A DNA stretch of 49,933 nt, taken from assembly GCA_009711785.1 (NCBI GenBank), contig VENA01000006.1, positions 1 through 49,933 on the forward strand, in the 5' to 3' direction. Shown here one piece after another: positions 16,402 through 24,762 of this stretch. This DNA comes from Bacillota bacterium (GTDB lineage Bacteria > Bacillota > Clostridia > Tissierellales > MES13). The stretch's first letter is position 1. Each line of letters opens with the position of its first letter. The notes beneath the pieces are model-generated. The model made no database searches. It had not been told where the DNA came from and saw only the letters and a list, made by a program, of their open reading frames with translations. A program made the translations under genes and the position numbers.

Positions 16402-17410
16402 TAAAAAAAAGAAAAATATTTTAAAAGTCATTATTTTTATTCTTTTGTTTTTTATTATAAATAATTTAATAGGTCATGAATTAGCTACGACAATAAATGA
16501 TACTAATAGATATTCAGAAATTAAGTGGGAAGAGTTTTATGAACAAAGTAACAATAATATAGATTTGGTTTTTTTAGGCTCATCCCATGCGTATAGAAGT
16601 TTTGATCCTGAATTATTCGATAAAGAACTTAAGATTAACTCATTCAATATGGGAAGCCCATTACAAAAACCTGTTGAGAGCTACTATGTATTGAAAGAAG
16701 TACTTAAATATCAAAAACCGAAAATGATTATCTTTGATGTTTATTGGGGGATGTTTAATAAAGAAACTTATTTTAAAACAAAAACTTGGAATTATGATTT
16801 AATGAAACCTTCATTCAATAAACTTAATTATTTATTACATGTATTTGAACCTAAGCAATACTTTTATGCTTTGTTTCCATCAGTAAGATACCATGATAAG
16901 TTAAGTCAATATATTAAGAAAAAATTATTTGCTAGTACCGCAGCTTCTTCAAAAACGGGTGAATATATTGAAAAATATAAAGGAAAGGGATTTGTAATAA
17001 ATAAACAACAGACATCAAAGAAAGAGTTAGAAGAACTATTTAAGGGAGCTAAAAAACAGAATTTAGAATTTATTTGGGATGAAAGACAAATGAATTATTT
17101 CATTGAGTTAATAAAGTTATGTAAAAATGAAAATGTACCACTATTACTAGTAACGGCACCTATGGCCCCTACTTATTTGAAAGAAATAAATGAACATAGA
17201 TATAATTATAATGAAATTCATAATAAAGTTTCTAATATAGCCAAAGAATATAATCTAAAATACATAGATTTTAATAAAATTAATATGGAAAAAGATTTTT
17301 TAAAAGACAAAGATTTTTCTGATAGTAATCATTTAAACTATAAAGGAGCACATAAATTAAATATATATTTTCTTGAGTTGATTAAACAATCATATGAAGA
17401 TGTATATTAA
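16364..17410 (+). CDS. SGNH-type acyltransferase/esterase partner of MBOAT
   Basis: 348-residue membrane-anchored protein with one N-terminal helix (about 18-36) and an extracytoplasmic SGNH-hydrolase-like domain: nucleophile S74 in FLGSSHAYRSFDP, a block around FNMGSP, and the catalytic pair D320/H323 in DSNHLNYKGAHK. This matches the AlgJ/AlgX/DltD-like partners that move the acyl group from MBOAT proteins to the acceptor polymer. Its ATG at 16364 lies within the MBOAT gene and has AGGAG at 16350-16354. Acceptor unknown: wall teichoic acid, peptidoglycan or an exopolysaccharide. No biosynthesis genes for a polymer are adjacent. Confidence 0.85.
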   Translation: MKKRVNLSISNFNKKKKNILKVIIFILLFFIINNLIGHELATTINDTNRYSEIKWEEFYEQSNNNIDLVFLGSSHAYRSFDPELFDKELKINSFNMGSPLQKPVESYYVLKEVLKYQKPKMIIFDVYWGMFNKETYFKTKTWNYDLMKPSFNKLNYLLHVFEPKQYFYALFPSVRYHDKLSQYIKKKLFASTAASSKTGEYIEKYKGKGFVINKQQTSKKELEELFKGAKKQNLEFIWDERQMNYFIELIKLCKNENVPLLLVTAPMAPTYLKEINEHRYNYNEIHNKVSNIAKEYNLKYIDFNKINMEKDFLKDKDFSDSNHLNYKGAHKLNIYFLELIKQSYEDVY

Positions 17411-17471
17411 TTGTTATAGTAGAATAAAGAATTTGTGATCACATATGGTGACAACAAAATAAGGAGTCTTA

Positions 17472-17493
17472 TGTATAGTATTAATACTATACA
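17472..17493. promoter_or_regulatory. Perfect 22-bp palindrome (candidate GntR-type operator)
   Basis: The sequence, centred on ATTAAT and flanked by TGTATAGT and ACTATACA, is its own reverse complement over 22 bases. It lies 250 bases before an ABC-ATPase remnant, as operators of YtrA-type GntR repressors do. It also overlaps a 10-codon frame (17471-17503, MYSINTIQIR) with AAGGAG at 17461, a possible leader peptide. A second short palindrome, TATAACT-GT-AGTTATA, is at 17517-17532. Confidence 0.5.
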
Positions 17494-17531
17494 AATACGC
17501 TAAAATCAAATAATTATATAACTGTAGTTAT

Positions 17532-17657
17532 AAAAACCCTAGTTGTTATAATTAATATGTAAAAGAACAAAGATATATCATTTGATGATTTTACCTTTAT
17601 GAAAGGAAAAGTTAAATAGATTAATCCTTAGCAGATGCTAGGGTTTTTTGCTTTTTT
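17532..17657 (+). promoter_or_regulatory. Attenuator-like leader with two exclusive hairpins
   Basis: A terminator hairpin CCTTAGC-AGAT-GCTAGGG (17626-17643) runs into TTTTTTGCTTTTTT. AAAAACCCTAG at 17532-17542 can instead pair with CTAGGGTTTTT (17638-17648), taking up the terminator's 3' arm and its T run. That would be an antiterminated state. It lies upstream of the ABC-ATPase remnant, so it may be the leftover leader of that lost operon. The ligand or sensing mechanism is not identifiable. Confidence 0.5.
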
Positions 17658-17722
17658 ATAAACATATGAAAAAAGAGAGCTGTGTATATATGATAAACAC
17701 TTCATACACAAATGACCGTTAA

Positions 17723-17917
17723 AGAAGGGAGAAAAGTATAACTATAAAATTAATAATGAATCTTTTAAAAAATGATAATAGAGAAATAAAAGTTTTTGGG
17801 TTAGATAATATAAAACATGAAAAAGAAATTAAGCAGAGGATAGGGTTTATATATAATATAGATCTCTATAATCACTTAACTATATATTATTCGATATTTA
17901 CGAAGTATTGTGGTTAA
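17723..17917 (+). pseudogene. Remnant of an ABC transporter ATP-binding protein
   Basis: An open frame without a start begins just after a stop codon with REKSITIKLIMNLLK and continues EIKVFGLDNIKHEKEIKQRIGF, then stops at 17917. This is the stretch from the Walker A serine/threonine (normally GKTTTIKL) to the start of the Q-loop region of BcrA/YtrB-type ATPases. The N-terminal 35 residues, Walker A glycines, signature and Walker B are missing. It is a dead fragment of about 65 codons; the operator and leader upstream suggest a former drug-resistance ABC operon. Confidence 0.75.
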
Positions 17918-17989
17918 TTTTTATAAATATTTATATCTATGTTAAGATTTTGTATGTATTTAGTATATAAGTATATGGATATGATATAA

Positions 17990-18368
17990 TTGTCACAGTA
18001 TTAAAATATTATGACTATCACTAGCTACAAATTTACTAAAGGTAAGTTTTAATCACCATTTATTTTAAATATAGTAGAGGGTAAAATAAGACTTTTACTT
18101 TCAGTATTTCTAATATATTTAGTAAGTAAACTTAAGGATATAAAAAGGATTTTATGTACTATAGAGCAGAATATAAAATTTTTTTATAAAAATAATGAAG
18201 AGTTAATATTTAATAATGTTAGAAAATATAAAAACACACAGCCTATATGTGGAACGAGTTTCAATTCAAGGTAACGATAGTTGATACATTGGTATTTTCT
18301 ATGTTTGGGTGGCCAAAGCCACTATTACGTGTTATATCAAGAGTAGTTTGCTTTTAATAATAGCAGGT
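17990..18368 (+). pseudogene. Broken second copy of yqhQ
   Basis: Reads LNIVEGKIRLLLSVFLIYLV, then SKLKDIKRI, KNNEELIF and PICGTSF, then after a frameshift VFSMFGWPKPLLRVISR, all alignable in order with residues about 150-265 of the intact YqhQ at 13749-14696. The copy also keeps the upstream GTATGTATTTAG, TGATATAAT and the start TTGTCACAG, but about 35 bases with the ribosome binding site are lost and most of the N-terminal half is deleted. HGAEH is lost (TIEQN). It ends 36 bases before prmC, the usual place of yqhQ. Confidence 0.85.
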
Positions 18369-18404
18369 AAAAGAAGCTATATGTGATATTAAGGAGAGAG
18401 ATAA

Positions 18405-19262
18405 GTGATAACAATAAATGGATTATTAAATAGAGGATTTAATGAACTTAAGGAGGGGGATTTTTCTAATCCCCTTCTTGATGTTCAACTGCTACTATGT
18501 TTTATATTAAATGTGGATAAGGTATATATCTATACACATAGGGATGAGTTAGTTAATAAGGAAAATGTGGATAAGTTTAATAAACTCTTAAATTTAAGAA
18601 AAGAAGGATACCCTCTTCAGTATATATTAAAAAAACAAGAATTTATGGGACTTGACTTTTTTGTTGATGAAGGAGTATTAGTACCAAGGCCAGATACTGA
18701 AAATTTAGTTGAAAGAGTAATAGATATATCAAAGGATTTAAAGGGTAAAATAAATATAATAGATATAGGTACAGGTAGTGGAGCCATATCACTAAGCTTA
18801 GCTAAATTTATAAAGGAGTCTTTTGTATATTCAATTGATATAAACAAAAGGGCGATTGAAGTTGCTAGGAAAAATGCTTTAAACTTTGATTTAGAAAATG
18901 TTAAATTTTTAAATGGAGATTTATTTAATCCCTTAGATGATAAGTTAAAGGGAAATATTGATATTATAGTATCTAACCCACCATATATTCCTACTTCAGA
19001 TATAAAAACTTTACAAAGAGAGGTTTCTAAATATGAACCTAAAGAGGCTTTAGATGGAGGCTTAGATGGACTTAACTTTTATAAAGAGATAACTAAAGAA
19101 GCTAATAAATGGTTAAAAAAGAATGGAGTTTTAGCCTATGAAATAGGATATAATCAAGGTAGGGAAGTAATGAATATATTAAAGAGTGAAGGTTTTATTA
19201 AAGTTAAATGTTTTAAAGATTTATCTAAAAATGATAGGGTGGTAATAGGGTTTAAGGCTTAG
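18405..19262 (+). CDS. prmC: Release factor glutamine methyltransferase PrmC
   Basis: Methylates the GGQ glutamine of RF1/RF2 with S-adenosylmethionine. The 285 residues have an N-terminal helical domain (about 1-75), the SAM-binding IDIGTGSGAISL (GTGSG 122-126) and the catalytic NPPY at 191-194. The start is GTG at 18405 with AAGGAG at 18391-18396. Its substrate gene prfA is 1.2 kb downstream, with the split chromate transporter between, an arrangement found in several clostridia. It lies ten bases before the first chromate transporter gene. Confidence 0.95.
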   Translation: MITINGLLNRGFNELKEGDFSNPLLDVQLLLCFILNVDKVYIYTHRDELVNKENVDKFNKLLNLRKEGYPLQYILKKQEFMGLDFFVDEGVLVPRPDTENLVERVIDISKDLKGKINIIDIGTGSGAISLSLAKFIKESFVYSIDINKRAIEVARKNALNFDLENVKFLNGDLFNPLDDKLKGNIDIIVSNPPYIPTSDIKTLQREVSKYEPKEALDGGLDGLNFYKEITKEANKWLKKNGVLAYEIGYNQGREVMNILKSEGFIKVKCFKDLSKNDRVVIGFKA

Positions 19263-19271
19263 GGGGCTAAT

Positions 19272-19826
19272 ATGTTTTATTTTAAATTATTTATTATATT
19301 CTTTAAAATAGGGGCATTTACAATAGGTGGAGGCCATGCTATGATTCCCCTTATACAAAATGAGGTTGTAGATAAAAATAAGTGGTTAAGTAATGATGAA
19401 TTTTTAGATGCAATAGCCATAGCCCAAGCATCCCCAGGGGCAGTTGCAATAAATACATCTATATTTATAGGATATAAGTTAAATGGAGTATTAGGAGCTT
19501 TTATTTGTACTTTAGGGGTTTCACTTCCATCATTTATAATAATACTTATTGTTTCTATATTTTTATTTAAATACAGAAAAAATGAAGTGGTAGCAAAGGT
19601 ATTTTTAGGTATTAAACCAGCAGTTGTCTCATTAATATTATCAGCTGTATATAAACTTATAAAGGCAGCTAAGTTTAAAAGAGAAGATTTAATTATACCC
19701 ATACTTTCGTTATTAGCTATTACTTTTTTAGATATAAGTCCTATAATAATAATTATTATAGGAGCCTTAGGAGGAATTATATATTTTAGGGTAAATGAAT
19801 ATAAAAGACTTAAAAGAAGGGGCTGA
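19272..19826 (+). CDS. Chromate transporter, N-terminal half protein
   Basis: CHR-family membrane protein of 184 residues, one of the two short subunits that together equal a long ChrA. The signature FKIGAFTIGGGHAMIPLIQNEVV (about 11-33), WLSNDEFLDAIAIAQASPGAVAINT and GYKLNGVLGAF are all present. About five or six helices. The second half-gene follows with overlapping or near-overlapping codons. Substrate in anaerobes is uncertain: chromate, sulfate or another oxyanion; the name follows the family. Confidence 0.9.
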   Translation: MFYFKLFIIFFKIGAFTIGGGHAMIPLIQNEVVDKNKWLSNDEFLDAIAIAQASPGAVAINTSIFIGYKLNGVLGAFICTLGVSLPSFIIILIVSIFLFKYRKNEVVAKVFLGIKPAVVSLILSAVYKLIKAAKFKREDLIIPILSLLAITFLDISPIIIIIIGALGGIIYFRVNEYKRLKRRG

Positions 19827-19831
19827 TTAAT

Positions 19832-20350
19832 ATCTTACTTGTAAAGCTTTTTCTTACATTTTTTAAAATAGGGATGTTTAGTTTCGGGGGAGGATATGCA
19901 ATGCTTCCCTTTATACAAGAAGAGATAATAAAAAGACATGGGTGGTTAAATATTAATGAATTTGTTGATATGCTAGCTATATCACAAATAACACCAGGGC
20001 CTATAGCAATAAATAGCGCAACATTTCTAGGGTATAAAATAGCAGGGATTAAAGGAGCTTTTATATCTACTTTAGCTGTAATAACCCCTTCTTTTATAAT
20101 AATTTTAACAATAGCCCATTTTATAGATAGATTTAATGATTCAAAATATACAGATTGGATATTTAAAGGAATAAGACCTGTAGTTATTGGCCTTATAGCT
20201 TCAGCAGCTGTTATGGTAGCAAAGGATACATTTGTAGATATAAAAAGTGTTATAATAGCTATAGGTATATTTTATTTAATAGTATTTAAAAGAATGAGTC
20301 CTATAGTTTCTATAATTATAGCAGGCTTATCAGGGGTGATTTTATATTGA
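19832..20350 (+). CDS. Chromate transporter, second half protein, with ATC start
   Basis: Partner of the previous gene, about 172 residues. It contains FKIGMFSFGGGYAMLPFIQEEI, INEFVDMLAISQITPGPIAIN and GYKIAGIKGAF. Aligning it with its sister (MFYFKLFIIFFKIG against ILLVKLFLTFFKIG) places the initiator at ATC, 19832, which is 9 bases after AGAAGGGG. The first in-frame ATG (19874) has no ribosome binding site and would remove most of the first helix. So the gene probably uses a non-canonical ATC (or ATT at 19826) start, or translation is coupled to the upstream stop at 19826. Confidence 0.8.
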   Translation: MLLVKLFLTFFKIGMFSFGGGYAMLPFIQEEIIKRHGWLNINEFVDMLAISQITPGPIAINSATFLGYKIAGIKGAFISTLAVITPSFIIILTIAHFIDRFNDSKYTDWIFKGIRPVVIGLIASAAVMVAKDTFVDIKSVIIAIGIFYLIVFKRMSPIVSIIIAGLSGVILY

Positions 20351-20406
20351 GTTTTAAAAAGAGAATACTCTTAACAATGGGATAGCTTTTATATAGATTG
20401 TAAGTG

Positions 20407-20415
20407 TGATATAAT
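20407..20415 (+). promoter_or_regulatory. Extended -10 promoter of prfA
   Basis: TGATATAAT (TATAAT at 20410-20415) lies 39 bases before the prfA start. The -35 region is weak, as at yqhQ. Confidence 0.5.
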
Positions 20416-20453
20416 ATATATTTGTTCAATTCTATTTGACGAGGTGAAAATAA

Positions 20454-21521
20454 ATGTTAGAAAAGTTAGACTTTTTAGAAGATAGGTATAAAGATTTAAA
20501 TCAGAAGATGAGTGATCCAGAGGTTATTAGTAATTCAAGTAAATTACAGGAATTAGCCAAGGAACATGCAGAAATAGAACCAATAGTGGTTAAATATAGA
20601 GAATATAAAGAAACTTTAGAACAACTTAAAGAAAATAAGGAAATGCTTAAAGAAAAGCTAGAAGATGATTTTAGAGAAATGGTAAAAGAAGAAGTAAATG
20701 AACTTACTAAAAAGGAAGAAAAGTTAGCAGAAAAACTTAAATTTATGTTAATACCAAAAGATCCTAATGATGACAAAAACGTTATCGTTGAGGTCCGTGC
20801 AGGTGCCGGTGGAGATGAAGCTGGTATATTTGTAGGTAATTTATTTAGAATGTATTCAAGATATGGAGAGAGAAATGGTTGGAAAATAGATATAATGAAT
20901 ACTAGCTCCCAGGGAGTTGGTGGATTTAAGGAAGTTATATTTATGATTAAAGGTAATGGAGCCTATAGTAAACTTAAATACGAAAGTGGAGTTCATAGAG
21001 TTCAGAGAATACCAGAAACTGAATCAGGGGGAAGAATTCACACTTCAACAGCTACAGTTGCTGTATTGCCTGAGGTTGATGATGTTGAGATAGAAATTGA
21101 TCCTAATGAAGTTCGTGTTGATGTATATCGTTCATCTGGTAATGGAGGTCAAAGTGTTAATACAACAGATTCAGCAGTTAGACTTACCCATGAACCAACG
21201 GGGATAGTAGTTGCTATGCAGGATGAAAAATCCCAACATAAAAACAAAGATAAAGCATGGAAGGTATTAAAAGCAAGACTTTATGAAAAATTCCAAGCTG
21301 AACAAAATAAAGAAATAGCAGAAGCTAGAAAAAGTCAGGTAGGAACAGGGGATAGAAGTGAGAGAATTAGAACTTATAATTATCCTCAAGGAAGAATAAC
21401 TGACCATAGAATTAATAAAACAATGTATAAGTTAGATAATTTCTTAGATGGAGACATCGATGAAATGGTAGATGCTTTAATTACAAGTGACCAAGCAGAG
21501 AAGCTTAAACAAGTAGAATAA
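20454..21521 (+). CDS. prfA: Peptide chain release factor 1
   Basis: Reads UAA/UAG stop codons and releases the nascent peptide. The 355 residues carry the codon-recognition tripeptide PET (187-189; PxT marks RF1, SPF marks RF2) and the catalytic GGQ at 231-233. The glutamine is the substrate of PrmC, encoded upstream. GAGGTG precedes the ATG by 7 bases. A cation antiporter follows after 31 bases and is likely co-transcribed. Confidence 0.97.
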   Translation: MLEKLDFLEDRYKDLNQKMSDPEVISNSSKLQELAKEHAEIEPIVVKYREYKETLEQLKENKEMLKEKLEDDFREMVKEEVNELTKKEEKLAEKLKFMLIPKDPNDDKNVIVEVRAGAGGDEAGIFVGNLFRMYSRYGERNGWKIDIMNTSSQGVGGFKEVIFMIKGNGAYSKLKYESGVHRVQRIPETESGGRIHTSTATVAVLPEVDDVEIEIDPNEVRVDVYRSSGNGGQSVNTTDSAVRLTHEPTGIVVAMQDEKSQHKNKDKAWKVLKARLYEKFQAEQNKEIAEARKSQVGTGDRSERIRTYNYPQGRITDHRINKTMYKLDNFLDGDIDEMVDALITSDQAEKLKQVE

Positions 21522-21552
21522 CTTATAATAAATGGAGTGGGAGATGATCTAA

Positions 21553-22725
21553 TTGGGAGAAGGTTTCAATTTCCTGGTGGACTTAGCTATTATTCTTTTT
21601 ATTGCTAACCTTGGGGGTTATGTTAGCAGAAAATTTAAACAACCTGCTGTTTTAGGTCAAATAATAGCTGGTTTATTAATAGGTCCATCAGTTTTTGGTC
21701 TGGTTCAAGAAACAGAATTTATTAACCATATGGCCGAGATAGGTGTAATACTTCTAATGTTTATAGCTGGCCTTGAAACTGATTTAGCGGATTTAAAGGC
21801 TTCTAGTAAGTCTTCAACATCTATAGCTTTAGGTGGGGTTATAGGTCCATTAATTTTAGGAATGGGAGCAATTTTACTTATAAGCCCTGAAGCTGATATA
21901 GTTGAAGCCCTTTTTGTAGGTGTTATATTAACAGCTACAAGTGTTAGTATAACTGTACAGGCTTTAAAGGAATTAGGACAACTTAGAACTAAGCAGGGTG
22001 TTGGAATATTAGGAGCAGCTATTATTGATGATGTTGTTGGTATTATACTTTTAACTTTGGTAGTTGGTATGGTAACTCCTTCTGAAAGTAGTAACATATT
22101 TTTAGTACTAGGAAAGATAGCAGCATTTTTTATATTATCAATAGTAATAGGTGTAATATTTTCTAAAGTACTTACAAAATATAAGGATTTTGTTAGTAGG
22201 GAAAATAGAGTATTACCATATGCTTTAATATTTTGTTTCCTTTTAGCCTTTGTAGCTGAAGAGTTAGGTGTTGCAGCAATAATTGGAGCATACTTTACAG
22301 GAGTTGTATTTTCTACAACCCCCCATAGAAATAGGGTTTCCCACGAAATACAGAGAATTGCCTATTCTTTATTTGTTCCAATATTTTTTATAAATATAGG
22401 TTTAAGTGTAGAGATACATCATATAGGAAGTTCACTTTTATTAAGTTTAGTTATAATATTAGCAGCTGTATTAGGTAAAGTACTTGGATGTGGTATTGGT
22501 GCTAAGATATCAAAATTTAATAATAGAGAGGCTTTACAGATAAGTATAGGTATGATACCAAGAGCGGAAGTAGCGTTAATCGTTGCAAATTTGGGACTTA
22601 AACTAAAACTTATAGGAGAAAATATATTTACAGCCATAATATTACTTGTTTTAGTATCTACAATAATAACGCCAATATTATTACAACTTGCATATAATGA
22701 AGAAGAAGTAAAAGAAGCTTGTTAA
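21553..22725 (+). CDS. CPA2-family cation:proton antiporter
   Basis: Na+ or K+/H+ antiporter of 390 residues with about 12-13 transmembrane helices. Typical parts are QPAVLGQIIAGLLIGPSVFG near residue 29, the middle AAIIDDVVGIILLTLVVGM with the ion-binding aspartate pair (DD), and GMIPRAEVALIVANLGL near the end. No TrkA/RCK domain follows. The start is TTG at 21553, with GGGAGATGATC upstream matching the anti-SD. It lies after prfA and ends in a strong bidirectional terminator. The ion specificity cannot be told from sequence. Confidence 0.92.
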   Translation: MGEGFNFLVDLAIILFIANLGGYVSRKFKQPAVLGQIIAGLLIGPSVFGLVQETEFINHMAEIGVILLMFIAGLETDLADLKASSKSSTSIALGGVIGPLILGMGAILLISPEADIVEALFVGVILTATSVSITVQALKELGQLRTKQGVGILGAAIIDDVVGIILLTLVVGMVTPSESSNIFLVLGKIAAFFILSIVIGVIFSKVLTKYKDFVSRENRVLPYALIFCFLLAFVAEELGVAAIIGAYFTGVVFSTTPHRNRVSHEIQRIAYSLFVPIFFINIGLSVEIHHIGSSLLLSLVIILAAVLGKVLGCGIGAKISKFNNREALQISIGMIPRAEVALIVANLGLKLKLIGENIFTAIILLVLVSTIITPILLQLAYNEEEVKEAC

Positions 22726-22757
22726 TATAAAGGTCAATCGAGGGATTGACCTTTATA
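22726..22757. terminator. Bidirectional terminator, antiporter/ZIP
   Basis: TATAAAGGTCAATC / GATTGACCTTTATA, a perfect 14-bp stem with loop GAGG, overlaps the end of the convergent ZIP gene. Confidence 0.9.
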
Positions 22758-23493
22758 ATTTGCTAACTATTATTATTCCTAAAATAAATCCAAATATAAC
22801 ACCAAGGGTTGAAGACTTACCATTATGTATTCTTTTAGCACTGGGGATAAGTTCTCCACAGGTTATATAAAGCATAGTACCTGCTGCAAAGGATAAACAA
22901 ATAGCTATAAAAAAATTAGATATACTGCCAAGTAACGCACCAAAAAAAGCACCTATACCTGTTGGAAGACCACAAAGTAGGGTTAATAGTAACACCTTAG
23001 GTTTTGAATATCCACTTAATCTAAGGGGAGTTGCCATGGCAATTCCTTCGGGTATGTTATGTAGAGCAATAACAAAGGCTACTTTCATCCCCATTTCACT
23101 GGTTAGCATAAACCCAGAACCAACAGCAAGCCCTTCTGGGAGATTATGTATTGCAATTCCAATCCCCATTAAAATTCCTGCCTTTAACATACTCTTTTCT
23201 TTAATATTACAGGCTTTAAAATGTTCCTTAGGTAAAAGATCTTCTATAAATATAACTAAAATTATACCTAAAATAATTCCTACTATTTCAGTAAATATAC
23301 CTCCTATATGCTGAGCTTCTGGAAGTAAGTCAAAGGTAACTATAGAAAGCATAATACCGGCAGTTGAACCTAGTAAAAAACTTAAGAATCTTTTATTAGG
23401 CTTTATTAATGTTAATGATAAAATGCCTCCTAGACCAGTTCCTAAAACTCCAACTAAAACCCCTATTAATGTATTCATTAATAATTCATACAT
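22753..23493 (-). CDS. ZIP-family metal transporter
   Basis: Divalent metal (zinc, iron or manganese) uptake protein, 246 residues with about eight helices. Metal-site motifs are IGIAIHNLPEGLAVG and IALHNIPEGIAMATPL, the HN-PEG repeats of ZupT-like ZIP proteins, and E in TCGELIPSA. ATG at 23493 is chosen over GTG at 23502, because the AAGGAG ribosome binding site abuts the GTG and lies 8 bases before the ATG. It is divergent from sua5; no metal-regulator box was recognised in the intergenic region. Confidence 0.93.
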   Translation of the reverse strand: MYELLMNTLIGVLVGVLGTGLGGILSLTLIKPNKRFLSFLLGSTAGIMLSIVTFDLLPEAQHIGGIFTEIVGIILGIILVIFIEDLLPKEHFKACNIKEKSMLKAGILMGIGIAIHNLPEGLAVGSGFMLTSEMGMKVAFVIALHNIPEGIAMATPLRLSGYSKPKVLLLTLLCGLPTGIGAFFGALLGSISNFFIAICLSFAAGTMLYITCGELIPSAKRIHNGKSSTLGVIFGFILGIIIVSKL

Positions 23494-23620
23494 AAATAAC
23501 ACTCCTTAAGTTTATCTACATTATTCTATTCATAAATTAAAATTAAAATTACTTTATTTTTTGTCTGTTTTCCTTTGATTTTATCATTTTTTTTATTTTA
23601 ATGTCTAGAAACATACAAGG

Positions 23621-23649
23621 TTTACCCAGTTAAAAAAATATTATATAAT
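23621..23649 (+). promoter_or_regulatory. Promoter of the sua5-ywlE unit
   Basis: TTTACC (23621-23626) and TATAAT (23644-23649) are 17 bases apart, 58 bases before the sua5 start. Confidence 0.65.
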
Positions 23650-23706
23650 ATATAGTTAAGAATTGTAGATAATATTAAAGAAACTACTAAGAAAGTAAGG
23701 GATAAT

Positions 23707-24750
23707 ATGAAAACATTAATTCTAAAGATTAATAAAAATAAACCAGAAAAAGAAAAAATAGATAAAGCAGCTAAAGTATTAAAAAATGGAGGTACTGTAG
23801 CATTTCCTACAGAAACAGTTTATGGATTAGGGGCTAATGCCCTTGATAAAACTTCTATAGCTAAGATATTTAAAGCAAAGGGAAGACCCCAGGATAATCC
23901 ATTAATAGTACATATAGCAGATACAAATAAATTATATGATTTAGTAGATGATATACCAAAGAAAGCTAAAGTTTTAATGGATAAATTTTGGCCAGGACCT
24001 TTAACTATAATATTTAATAGAAATGAAAATGTTCCAGATGAAGTTACAGCAGGTCTTGATACTGTAGCTATTAGAAATCCAGATAATTTAATAGCTAAGG
24101 CTTTACTAAAATCAGCTGATTTACCCATAGCTGCGCCTAGCGCTAATACTTCAGGAAAGCCTAGTCCTACAGATTCTAAACATGTTTTAGAGGATTTAGA
24201 TGGAAAGGTTGATATTATAATAGATGGAGGATTAACAGGTGTTGGTGTTGAATCTACTGTTTTAGATATATCAGGAGACATACCTACTATATTAAGACCT
24301 GGAGGTATAACTAAAGAAGATTTATTAACAGTTTTTGATGAGGTTAAGTATGATCCAGCTTTGAAAAATAAAGATTTTAAACCAAAATCCCCAGGACAAA
24401 AGTATAGACATTATTCTCCTAAAGGAGAAGTTAAAATAGTTAAGGGGGATATAGGAAAAGTAATAAAAAAGATAAATTCACTTACTAAGGAGTATGAAAG
24501 TAAAAATATAAAGGTAGGGATAATGGCTACATTGGAAACATCGGATAAATATCAGTGTGAAAATGTAGTTTCAGTTGGAAGTAGAAAGGATTTTAAGACT
24601 ATTGCAGCAAATCTTTTTAAAACCCTTAGATATTTTGATGAAATAGGGGTAGATATAATATTAGCAGAAGCTATTGATGAATTAGGCATAGGAAGTGCAG
24701 TTATGAATAGGTTAACTAAGGCTTCTGGTGGAAATATAATAATAACTTAA
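23707..24750 (+). CDS. sua5: L-threonylcarbamoyladenylate synthase (Sua5 type)
   Basis: Makes threonylcarbamoyl-AMP from threonine, bicarbonate and ATP for the t6A37 modification of tRNAs that read ANN codons. The 347 residues combine the YrdC domain (about 10-200; TVAFPTETVYGLGANA, FKAKGRPQDNPLIVHI, APSANTSGKPSPT) with the C-terminal Sua5 domain (about 245-347), so it is the long Sua5/YwlC form rather than short TsaC. Bacillus calls it ywlC and has ywlE and ywlF (rpiB) near it, the same order as here. It is 12 bases before ywlE. Confidence 0.95.
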   Translation: MKTLILKINKNKPEKEKIDKAAKVLKNGGTVAFPTETVYGLGANALDKTSIAKIFKAKGRPQDNPLIVHIADTNKLYDLVDDIPKKAKVLMDKFWPGPLTIIFNRNENVPDEVTAGLDTVAIRNPDNLIAKALLKSADLPIAAPSANTSGKPSPTDSKHVLEDLDGKVDIIIDGGLTGVGVESTVLDISGDIPTILRPGGITKEDLLTVFDEVKYDPALKNKDFKPKSPGQKYRHYSPKGEVKIVKGDIGKVIKKINSLTKEYESKNIKVGIMATLETSDKYQCENVVSVGSRKDFKTIAANLFKTLRYFDEIGVDIILAEAIDELGIGSAVMNRLTKASGGNIIIT

Positions 24751-24762
24751 GGAGGAAATATT

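Noticed and set aside
17530..17660. Known riboswitch or T-box upstream of the ABC remnant
   Set aside because: No T-box AGGGTGGNACCGCG element or other conserved aptamer core was recognised; only competing hairpins can be supported.
23820..24281. Minus-strand 153-codon frame over sua5
   Set aside because: Lies wholly antisense to the conserved YrdC domain; proline/serine-rich shadow composition.
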